Shown here: positions 1 through 5,668 of the stretch, piece after piece
Numbering within the stretch: position 1 is the stretch's first letter
Layout of the letters: each line of letters starts with the position of its first letter
Source: Planctomycetota bacterium
GTDB taxonomy: Bacteria > Planctomycetota > Phycisphaerae > Sedimentisphaerales > Anaerobacaceae
Direction of reading: 5' to 3'
DNA length: 5,918 bases
NCBI GenBank assembly: GCA_020344865.1
Contig: CP070830.1
Location: 424,676-430,593 of the forward strand
Notes under the pieces: model-generated
Databases searched by the model: none
What the model was told of the DNA's origin: nothing
What the model saw: the letters and a program-made list of their open reading frames with translations, nothing else
Made by a program: the position numbers and the translations under genes

Positions 1-779
1 GCCTTGATATCGAACAGACTTTGATGAACGTGCATCCCCGAACCCGCCTTGCCCATCGCCGGCTTCGGCATAAACGTCGCGATCAAGTTGTGCATCTGCG
101 CAATCAGCTTCGCGCAGTATTTCAGCGTCAGAACCTTGTCAGCTATGTCCAGACACCCGCCGTAATGAAAATCTATCTCGTATTGACCGAGTCCGACCTC
201 GTGGTGCGACGCCTCGACCTTAATCCCGAAGTTCTCCAGCGCGCTTATTATCTTCTTTATTACACTGTACCCCTCGTGCGACGACAGGTCAAAATAGCTG
301 CCGTGGTCTATGGGTGATGTCCTTTGTTCTTTTAGAATCCCGGCCATCGGCGACAATCTTTTTTCACCGTCCGTCCTGAACAGATAAAATTCCGGCTCGG
401 GCCCGACATTGAATTCGAACCCTGCCTCCGCCGCCTCGCCAATCGCACGCTTGAGGATAAATCTCGGGTCGCCCTCAAACGGCTTACCGTCCGGCCGGTA
501 AATGTCGCATATCAGACGGGCGCTCTTGCCGTTCTCACTGAGCCACGGAACCACCGCGTAAGTCGACAAATCCGGCTTCAAAAATAAATCGCTCTCCTGT
601 ATCCGCGCAAAGCCCTCTATCGCCGAGCCGTCAAACCATACCCCGTCCGTCAGCGCACCCTCCAGCTCATCGACGGGTATGATTACTTCCTTGGTGACGC
701 CTAACAAATCCGTAAATTGCAGCGTGACGTATTTTATCTCGTCTTTCTTTACCTGCTCTAATACCTTTCGAACTTCCAT
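1..779 (-). CDS. glnA: Type I glutamine synthetase, N-terminal part (3' end outside window)
   Basis: Glutamine synthetase makes glutamine from glutamate, ammonia and ATP in the cytoplasm, the main entry of ammonium into metabolism. Read leftward from the ATG at 779-777, 259 codons are open to the window edge; full-length enzymes of this type have about 440-470 residues, so the C-terminal catalytic portion is missing only because the window ends. Seen directly: DGSAIEGF at residues 50-57 (beta-Grasp domain, Asp50-type loop); GPEPEF at 126-131 with metal-ligand glutamates E128 and E130; EASHHEV at 189-195 with E194, and E201 seven residues on; FMPKP at 236-240; GSGMHVHQS at 246-254 with H250. 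The stretch between GPEPEF and EASHHEV is shorter than I recall for the E. coli (GSI-beta) enzyme and closer to the Bacillus/archaeal GSI-alpha form, so the adenylylation-regulated subtype is less likely; the adenylylation tyrosine region is not in view. The start is fixed by a strong ribosome binding site at 785-790. Family assignment is near certain; subtype is inference. Confidence 0.97.
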   Translation of the reverse strand, partial: MEVRKVLEQVKKDEIKYVTLQFTDLLGVTKEVIIPVDELEGALTDGVWFDGSAIEGFARIQESDLFLKPDLSTYAVVPWLSENGKSARLICDIYRPDGKPFEGDPRFILKRAIGEAAEAGFEFNVGPEPEFYLFRTDGEKRLSPMAGILKEQRTSPIDHGSYFDLSSHEGYSVIKKIISALENFGIKVEASHHEVGLGQYEIDFHYGGCLDIADKVLTLKYCAKLIAQMHNLIATFMPKPAMGKAGSGMHVHQSLFDIK

Positions 780-784
780 TTGAG

Positions 785-790
785 CTCCTT
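785..790 (-). promoter_or_regulatory. Ribosome binding site of glnA
   Basis: On the minus strand the sequence AAGGAG lies 5 nt upstream of the glnA ATG (779-777). It supports that start over any upstream alternative. Confidence 0.85.
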
Positions 791-798
791 CGCAAAAA

Positions 799-818
799 CC
801 AGTTTCTTCCAGTTTCTC
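799..818 (-). repeat. 10-bp tandem repeat in the glnA leader
   Basis: On the plus strand CCAGTTTCTT (799-808) is followed at once by CCAGTTTCTC (809-818); on the minus, transcribed strand this is AGAAACTGG twice with a 10-nt period. Nine of ten positions match. It ends 9 nt upstream of the glnA Shine-Dalgarno sequence, so it would be in the mRNA leader. It may be a duplication without function or a protein or RNA binding element; the sequence alone does not decide. I saw no convincing sigma70 or sigma54 promoter for glnA in 791-997. Confidence 0.5.
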
Positions 819-957
819 CGAGTCTTAAGAATCCTTCTGGTGCGACTCGCATATTCTCGATTTTACTACCAAAAGTGCAAGATAAATCTGAAAAATTCGT
901 CTCTTTGACGCCGCCCCCCCGAATTCCACCCCCGCTAACCTGACCATATGATATAGG

Positions 958-986
958 TTGCTAACAGTGTCTTTGTGTGGTAATAT
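958..986 (+). promoter_or_regulatory. Candidate sigma70-like promoter of the large lipoprotein hydrolase
   Basis: TTGCTA (958-963) and TAATAT (981-986) are separated by exactly 17 nt, each matching the -35 and -10 consensus at 4 of 6 positions. Transcription would begin near 993, giving a leader of about 35 nt to the ATG at 1028 and leaving no room for a ribosome binding site for the upstream ATG at 998. Matches this weak occur by chance in AT-rich spacers; another -10-like hexamer, TATGAT at 947-952, lacks a good -35 partner. Confidence 0.35.
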
Positions 987-1014
987 GCCCACTTTGAATG
1001 TCAGCTGTTCATTT

Positions 1015-1019
1015 GGAGG
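1015..1019 (+). promoter_or_regulatory. Ribosome binding site that fixes the hydrolase start at 1028
   Basis: GGAGG at 1015-1019 lies 8 nt before the ATG at 1028-1030. The in-frame ATG at 998 sits upstream of this site and has no purine-rich sequence of its own; starting at 1028 also gives a standard lipoprotein signal peptide. Confidence 0.85.
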
Positions 1020-1027
1020 TATTCGAA

Positions 1028-4000
1028 ATGCTCACGCCATACACAAATCTCTCAAAGCCCCTAACCCGTGCCGCCTGCCGTCCTAACGGCTTCCTTGCTG
1101 TCGTCTCTGCTTGTCTTCTGCCGATAGTCTTCTTTGCTGGTTGCGAGGAAGCTCACCTCACCCCCGCTGAATCCTACACCGCCGAACTCCGCCCGCACCT
1201 GCTCTATGAGCCTCCCGGTTCACCTTCCGCCCAGGATTGGAAGAAGGTACGCCCCGGCCTGCACGGCTCCTTCGGCTCAATCGATGTCCGCTACGACCGT
1301 GATGTACCACCCCGGACGGTTGGTTTAATGTCATACGATGCTGTCGCTTGGCGCGGTGAGAGACTTAGCGCCCAAATCGTCCTCTGGACGTCCGATGGCG
1401 CCGAGCAGGTCAGCCTAAGCGCTAAGCCGTTGCGGAACGAATCCGGCTCCGAGTTGCCGGCCTCTTCGCTTCGTCCGGCCTTTGTCCGCTACGTCCTTGC
1501 TGACGACGGCTCTCACGGCTGTGGCCTGCTGCCGCCCGACACCCCGCGCAATCTCGTCGCCGATGTCATCGATACCGCCGACACCCTCGACATCTCCCCG
1601 CGAACCACAAGACCCGTCTGGCTCTCAGTCGATGTCCCCGCCGACGCCGAACCCGGACAGTACACCGGACAGCTTATGGTCTCATTCGCCGGCGGCTCAG
1701 TGGCCTTCGAAATAAACCTTGAAGTCCTGTCCTTGCTCTTGCCGCCGCCATCCGAATGGAAATTTCACCTCGACCTCTGGCAGAACCCTTGGGCCGTCGC
1801 CCGTTACCACAATGTAAAACCCTGGTCGAAAGAGCATTTCCTCCTCCTCGAGCCACTCCTGAAGATGCTCGCCGACGCCGGCCAGAAATGCATCACAACC
1901 ACCATCGTACACCACCCTTGGGGCGGCCAGACCTACGACCCCTACGACTCAATGATTGAATGGGTCAAAAATCCCGATGGCACCTGGTCATTCGACTACT
2001 CCGTCTTCGACGACTACGTCCGGCTCTGCACCAGCCTCGGAATCAAGGAGCAAATTAGCTGCTATTCGATGGCCCCTTGGGGAAACAACTTCCGTTATCT
2101 CGATGCCGCGACCGGCTCCTACCAGACACTCACCGCCGGACCCGGCACCGAAGCATACAACGAACACTGGCGCCCGTTCATAGCCGACTTCGCAAGACAT
2201 CTCGAAAAAAGAGGCTGGCTTGAACGCACCGCCATTGCCATGGACGAGCGAGACCAGCCTGCGATGCAGGCCGTCATCGCCCTTATAAAAAATATCGCCC
2301 CCGATATCAAAATCGCAATGGCCGGACATTACTTCCCCGCAATCAACGACGATGTCGACAACCTCTGCATATTTATAACCCACATCGACAAAAGCACCCC
2401 CGATGCCATCGCCCTGAGAAAAAGCCAGAATCAAATCACCACCTTCTACGTCTGCTGCGCCAACGCCAAACCCAACAACTTTACTTACTCCCCGCCCGCC
2501 GAATCCGCCTGGCTCGGCTGGTACACCGCCGCAATGAACTTCGATGGCAACCTCCGCTGGGCGTATAATAGCTGGGTCGCCGACCCCCTCTATGACACCA
2601 GCCACGTCACCTTCCAGGCTGCCGATTGCTTCTTCGTTTATCCCGGCGCGAGGAGTTCCATCCGCTTCGAACGCCTCCGCGAAGGTATCCAGGACTACGA
2701 AAAAATCCCCATCGTTCGTAAGGCCCTCGAAGAATCGAACAATCCCGGTGCCCTGCAGACCCTTGACGAGATGCTAACTCACTTCACCTACCAGAACGTT
2801 CTGAAAACTCCTGCCGCCGAAACCGTGAGCGAGGCGAAAAAGCTACTCACTAACCTCTCGAAGCAAATCGCTTTACTGCCCGGCTACGCGGCCGCACCGA
2901 TACAAAAAGACAAACCCTCACCCCGCTCCATTAACCTCATCCCGCGTAAGCCCGGCAAAACGCCGAACTACTGGTGTACATGGGGCGCCCAGAACTACGC
3001 CTCTACCGACGAGGCCTTCGAATATTGCGTCGAGCTGAAAGGTCATTTCGCCATCGCCGACACCCTCACCGAAAAGAGCGTGTTCCACGACCCCGGCTGG
3101 GCCAAATACTTCCAAAAAGTCCAGAAAGATATGTTCATCCTCTATGACCTCGGCTGGGACACGCCTCCCGGTGTTGACTTCGACGGCGAACGATGGCGCC
3201 TTGGTACCCTCGAGCTGGTAAGCGAGAAGTTTCCCTCTTGCACCGGCACCCCCGCCGAGCGCCTCCGGAAACTAAACGAGCTCACAAAGGCCGCCGGCTG
3301 GCGAGGTGCGGCTATCTGGCTCGCCTCGCAGGCCCCCGGCGATGGCAAAAACGGCCAGCTTATGCCGCAGGACCAGCTCGAACAATTCTGGCGGACCCGC
3401 GCGCAATGGACCCGCCACGCCGGCGTCGAATACTGGAAAGTTGACTACGGTGCCCGCGGCGGAAAGCCCGAATTCAGAAAAATGCTCACCGATATAGCCG
3501 CCGAGCAGGTCCCCGGAATCATTGTCGAGCACGCAAGAGGCTCAGGACCCGTAAACGACGAGGAATGCCCCTGGGATACCAAAGTCTTCAACCGAAAAGG
3601 CTCCTACCGCACCTGGGGCGATGGTGAAGTACTCAAACAAGCCGTTACCGTCGCCGAATTCAGTGACATTCTACGCACCTACGATGTTACCGCCTACTTC
3701 TCAATCCCGACCACCCTCGACCGTGTCGCCCAAATCCTCGCAGAGTTCTCCGAAAAGCCCGGCTACTCCTGCATCCTCAACTGCGAGGACGAACCCTACA
3801 TTGCCGCCGCGCTCGGCACCGCAATGGGCATCCTCCGACACCCCCTCTGGCGCACCGAGCCCGGCATAGAGTACGACCCGTTCAACTTCAAAAATAGAAT
3901 CGACGAAGTGACACGCGCCGTACGATGGCACCGCATTGCGCCCGCCTTTCCCGTCGGCTCTTGCAAAGTCACCCTTGATGATAACGTCCTTATGGACACC

Positions 4001-4498
4001 TGGCGTTTTCGAAAATACGATTCCTGGGACAACTGGCTCGAGGGTAAGGAAGTCCTCCAGACCGCACCCGCGCGCGTCGCTCGTGGTCTGCCTCTGCCTG
4101 AAGTAACCATCCCCGATGCTGGTCCCGCGCCTTACGTTATCGCCTCACGAAACCCGAACGGCGCCGTCGCCGTAGCGACACTGCACAGAGTCTCCCCCGG
4201 CAGGGGGGCTTACTATCCCCTCGCTGATGTAACCATCGATGTCCCCCATATCTCCGCCCCCGTCGGCGTCTTCGGCCGATACCACTCACTCACACTAAAG
4301 TTCCCCGCCGAACCTGGCACCTGCAGAATCTACGCACAGGATTTGGCCGGCGACCGGGCCGCCGACATAACGACAGAGGTAAATCTCGGCCGTAACTCAA
4401 TCACCTTGCCCGGCCACCTGATTGAAAAAATCGGCCTCGCCGACGCCTCACCCGGCGACCTCTCAGAACCAGCCCTCGTCCTAAAAATCATAAAATAG
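1028..4498 (+). CDS. Exported lipoprotein glycoside hydrolase: GH123-type module fused to a clan GH-D-like barrel
   Basis: A 1156-residue protein, numbered from the ATG at 1028. Residues 1-39 form a lipoprotein signal peptide: basic n-region (R14, R18), hydrophobic core 21-36 and lipobox FAGC with Cys39; Glu40 at +2 would favour the outer membrane by the E. coli rule. Residues about 95-235 look like the beta-sandwich that precedes GH123 domains (RGERLSAQIVL, PVWLSVDVPADAEPGQYTG). Residues about 240-570 look like the GH123 (former DUF4091) barrel: the Asp-Glu pair D406-E407 in AIAMDERDQ matches the family's substrate-assisted catalytic pair, and the module closes with the typical RLREGIQDYEKIPIVRKAL. 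Known GH123 enzymes are beta-N-acetylgalactosaminidases. After a helical linker (570-640), residues about 645-1005 resemble a GH27/GH36-like barrel: FILYDLGWDTP (703-713), and EYWKVDYG (801-808) where D806 would be the nucleophile; an acid/base is not obvious. Residues 1015-1156 look like beta-sandwich. Predicted role: cleaving GalNAc- or Gal-containing polysaccharide at the envelope. No repeat or frameshift seen. It ends with TAG, 41 nt from the end of the convergent gene. The first module is well supported; the second is a weaker call. Confidence 0.88.
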   Translation: MLTPYTNLSKPLTRAACRPNGFLAVVSACLLPIVFFAGCEEAHLTPAESYTAELRPHLLYEPPGSPSAQDWKKVRPGLHGSFGSIDVRYDRDVPPRTVGLMSYDAVAWRGERLSAQIVLWTSDGAEQVSLSAKPLRNESGSELPASSLRPAFVRYVLADDGSHGCGLLPPDTPRNLVADVIDTADTLDISPRTTRPVWLSVDVPADAEPGQYTGQLMVSFAGGSVAFEINLEVLSLLLPPPSEWKFHLDLWQNPWAVARYHNVKPWSKEHFLLLEPLLKMLADAGQKCITTTIVHHPWGGQTYDPYDSMIEWVKNPDGTWSFDYSVFDDYVRLCTSLGIKEQISCYSMAPWGNNFRYLDAATGSYQTLTAGPGTEAYNEHWRPFIADFARHLEKRGWLERTAIAMDERDQPAMQAVIALIKNIAPDIKIAMAGHYFPAINDDVDNLCIFITHIDKSTPDAIALRKSQNQITTFYVCCANAKPNNFTYSPPAESAWLGWYTAAMNFDGNLRWAYNSWVADPLYDTSHVTFQAADCFFVYPGARSSIRFERLREGIQDYEKIPIVRKALEESNNPGALQTLDEMLTHFTYQNVLKTPAAETVSEAKKLLTNLSKQIALLPGYAAAPIQKDKPSPRSINLIPRKPGKTPNYWCTWGAQNYASTDEAFEYCVELKGHFAIADTLTEKSVFHDPGWAKYFQKVQKDMFILYDLGWDTPPGVDFDGERWRLGTLELVSEKFPSCTGTPAERLRKLNELTKAAGWRGAAIWLASQAPGDGKNGQLMPQDQLEQFWRTRAQWTRHAGVEYWKVDYGARGGKPEFRKMLTDIAAEQVPGIIVEHARGSGPVNDEECPWDTKVFNRKGSYRTWGDGEVLKQAVTVAEFSDILRTYDVTAYFSIPTTLDRVAQILAEFSEKPGYSCILNCEDEPYIAAALGTAMGILRHPLWRTEPGIEYDPFNFKNRIDEVTRAVRWHRIAPAFPVGSCKVTLDDNVLMDTWRFRKYDSWDNWLEGKEVLQTAPARVARGLPLPEVTIPDAGPAPYVIASRNPNGAVAVATLHRVSPGRGAYYPLADVTIDVPHISAPVGVFGRYHSLTLKFPAEPGTCRIYAQDLAGDRAADITTEVNLGRNSITLPGHLIEKIGLADASPGDLSEPALVLKIIK

Positions 4499-4539
4499 TG
4501 GTCCCATACACGTTGACTGCAAAACCCCTCTCTCTGAGG

Positions 4540-5088
4540 TCATCCTGCGCCGTCAACGCTGAAAGAATCAAAAAACTCCGTCCCTTTCTCCTCGAGAACC
4601 TCGGCCGATGGACTTACTACCATTATCTGGTAGAGCCGATTATCAATCAATATCAACCTCGTCCTGATAGTTGCCTTCCCCGGAATTTCTATCTCGACTT
4701 CTCTCGCTGCATAACCGTGAAAATCCAGTTCCGTTTCATCTATCAGCTCGCCCCCGACGTTCTTCACCGCCCCGTCCCTTGCTCCGTCGAGCATCTTTGC
4801 CGGCTCAGATTCATCTATCACTTCCTGAGGGTAGTCGCAGTACCCGACGACAAACCCCGACTTCTTCGACCCTGCTTGGAACATAACCAGGTCAATTTTA
4901 CCTGCGGGTGTATTCAGTGTTTGTGTGCTCCTTGCCGGCTCTCCCGGCAGCAGCACCGTAAACCGCCCCTCTTCCGACCGGTATGTCTCGAACGCCTGCA
5001 GCTTGTCGCCTCCCCGTATAAGATGTATCGCCCCGTAAACCACCACGAAACCCACCACAAACCCGATCGCCTTCTTTAAAAACTCCAT
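4540..5088 (-). CDS. Small membrane-anchored protein, possible PsbP/DcrB-like fold, function unknown
   Basis: A 182-residue protein with an N-terminal hydrophobic segment (about residues 7-24, after MEFLKK) that should act as an uncleaved membrane anchor, leaving the rest outside the cytoplasm. The body opens with YRSEEGRFTVLLPGEP (36-51), followed by alternating beta strands (IDLVMFQAG, FVVGYCDYP, REVEIEIPG, TRLILIDNRLYQIMVVSP), and ends with EFFDSFSV (171-178). This order, with a 'simple P-G-P strand' start and an 'F-x-SF' end, is what I associate with PsbP/Mog1/DcrB-like domains common in planctomycetes; that is inference from pattern, not a search. A TTG at 5094-5092 is also in frame but only 2 nt from the ribosome binding site, so the ATG at 5088-5086 (8 nt away) is preferred. 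The open frame on the opposite strand (4498-5079) lacks a Shine-Dalgarno site and these features. It follows the DUF6868-like gene by 123 nt on the same strand; no promoter of its own is evident. Confidence 0.8.
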   Translation of the reverse strand: MEFLKKAIGFVVGFVVVYGAIHLIRGGDKLQAFETYRSEEGRFTVLLPGEPARSTQTLNTPAGKIDLVMFQAGSKKSGFVVGYCDYPQEVIDESEPAKMLDGARDGAVKNVGGELIDETELDFHGYAAREVEIEIPGKATIRTRLILIDNRLYQIMVVSPSAEVLEEKGTEFFDSFSVDGAG

Positions 5089-5096
5089 TCTCAACG

Positions 5097-5103
5097 CTCC
5101 TTT
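5097..5103 (-). promoter_or_regulatory. Ribosome binding site of the membrane-anchored protein gene
   Basis: AAAGGAG on the minus strand lies 8 nt upstream of the ATG at 5088-5086. It selects this ATG over the in-frame TTG at 5094-5092. Confidence 0.85.
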
Positions 5104-5187
5104 CTAATCCTTTACGTCTGTAGCTCTGCTTACTCGCGCATCCATCCGCCGCCTCATGAGTTGTCCCACCAGTCTCCACCGTCCGGC

Positions 5188-5208
5188 GAAGACGCGCAAT
5201 CCGTCTTC
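5188..5208 (-). terminator. Perfect 7-bp hairpin just after the DUF6868-like gene, no T-tract
   Basis: GAAGACG (5188-5194) and CGTCTTC (5202-5208) are perfect inverted arms around a 7-nt loop, starting 3 nt past the stop codon of the DUF6868-like gene. The position suits a transcription end or an mRNA 3' stabilising hairpin, but no run of T follows on the minus strand, so a classic intrinsic terminator is not supported. It may attenuate or protect the message between the two genes. Confidence 0.4.
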
Positions 5209-5211
5209 ACA

Positions 5212-5454
5212 TCAACCAACAATGCATAACGCTACGTACGGCACAATATTGAATAAGAATATGCATATCTTATAAAACCCCAGCAGCGCGTACCATAAAG
5301 CGTCGAACTGTTCTTTCGAAATCTGAAACCATTTCGTATGAATTCGATACACCAGGTCATGCCCTAGACACAAAAATAAAAAGCTAAACAGCACCAACCC
5401 TATATTAATTATAGAGCACCACATAAACATGTCACGCATCAGCTCGATTGTCAT
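5212..5454 (-). CDS. DUF6868-like small membrane protein
   Basis: An 80-residue protein of unknown function. Two hydrophobic helices are clear: about residues 11-31 (MWCSIINIGLVLFSFLFLCL) and 56-78 (ALLGFYKICIFLFNIVPYVA). The loop between them has the pattern GHDLVYRIHTKWFQISKEQFD (31-51), and the protein opens with MTIELMRDMF. The order 'WC-x-x-IN-x-G ... HD-x-VYR-x-H-x-(K/R)WF-x-(I/L)S-x-E-x-FDA-x-x-YA-x-x-G-x-YK' and the length of about 80 match my memory of DUF6868, found in planctomycetes, verrucomicrobia and proteobacteria. It should span the inner membrane twice. The start is supported by AGGAG at 5463-5467, 8 nt upstream, and a near-consensus promoter at 5520-5548. No function should be inferred from the neighbours. 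Confidence 0.88.
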   Translation of the reverse strand: MTIELMRDMFMWCSIINIGLVLFSFLFLCLGHDLVYRIHTKWFQISKEQFDALWYALLGFYKICIFLFNIVPYVALCIVG

Positions 5455-5462
5455 TTTCGTAT

Positions 5463-5467
5463 CTCCT
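5463..5467 (-). promoter_or_regulatory. Ribosome binding site of the DUF6868-like gene
   Basis: AGGAG on the minus strand, 8 nt before the ATG at 5454-5452, the optimal spacing. Confidence 0.8.
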
Positions 5468-5488
5468 GACTTAACTCACACTTTCCAT

Positions 5489-5513
5489 TTAAGCACTTAA
5501 CAAACATAATGTT
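5489..5513 (-). repeat. Two adjacent short inverted repeats in the DUF6868-like leader
   Basis: TTAAGCACTTAA (5489-5500) has 5-bp arms around CA, and AACATAATGTT (5503-5513) has 5-bp arms around one A. The second covers the predicted transcription start (about 5513) of the promoter at 5520-5548, where an operator would act. The arms are short and AT-rich, so chance is quite possible. Confidence 0.3.
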
Positions 5514-5519
5514 CCCCCT

Positions 5520-5548
5520 ATTCTATTCCCTCCGCCCTGTACTATCAA
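5520..5548 (-). promoter_or_regulatory. Near-consensus sigma70-type promoter upstream of the DUF6868-like gene
   Basis: On the minus strand TTGATA (5548-5543) and TAGAAT (5525-5520) are separated by exactly 17 nt; each matches consensus at 5 of 6 positions. The start site would be near 5513, giving a leader of about 59 nt to the ATG at 5454. It indicates that the DUF6868-like gene is transcribed independently of the upstream HYR-like gene. The rest of the 5455-5668 spacer holds no RNA gene or terminator that I recognise. Confidence 0.55.
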
Positions 5549-5668
5549 ATCAATATTTAATGCGCAGCTTTCATACCCCCACTTTCGCTTCATTCTTTCC
5601 CCCTTCCACGTAACGCCAGATCAAGCACAACGGCTCTAACTTTTAATTTTGCTCACCCCCAAAAACCC

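Noticed and set aside
21..317. 98-residue open frame on the plus strand at the left end
   Set aside because: It lies antisense to conserved glutamine synthetase motifs and has no domain of its own.
667..852. 61-residue open frame on the minus strand across the glnA start
   Set aside because: It overlaps the glnA N-terminus in another frame and has no supported start; the glnA frame is unambiguous.
905..910. TTGACG as a -35 element for the hydrolase gene
   Set aside because: No -10-like hexamer lies 16-18 nt downstream; the sequence there is C-rich (914-935).
1988..2605. 205-residue open frame on the minus strand inside the hydrolase gene
   Set aside because: It is antisense to the GH123 catalytic core, rich in Gly/Val as expected from complementing C-ending codons, and has no recognisable motif. 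It is a shadow of the real gene.
4499..4539. Possible bidirectional terminator between the convergent genes, CCTC-TCTCT-GAGG at 4526-4538
   Set aside because: The stem is only 4 bp and has no T-tract on either strand; this is below what I would call a terminator.
4498..5079. 193-residue open frame on the plus strand starting with GTG that overlaps the hydrolase stop codon
   Set aside because: It is antisense to the 182-residue minus-strand gene, has no ribosome binding site, and its translation shows no domain or membrane pattern. The minus-strand frame has AAAGGAG, an anchor helix and an ordered strand pattern.
4898..5179. 93-residue open frame on the minus strand over the start of the membrane-anchored protein gene
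   Set aside because: It overlaps the better-supported gene in another frame, and the translation is Gly/Arg-rich without structure.
5489..5593. Possible 34-codon minus-strand frame starting at ATG 5593-5591 (MKRKWGYESC...)
   Set aside because: The purine-rich AGGGGGAAAG before it could pass as a ribosome binding site, but the whole strand is purine-rich here, the protein has no pattern, and the best promoter (5520-5548) lies inside the frame.
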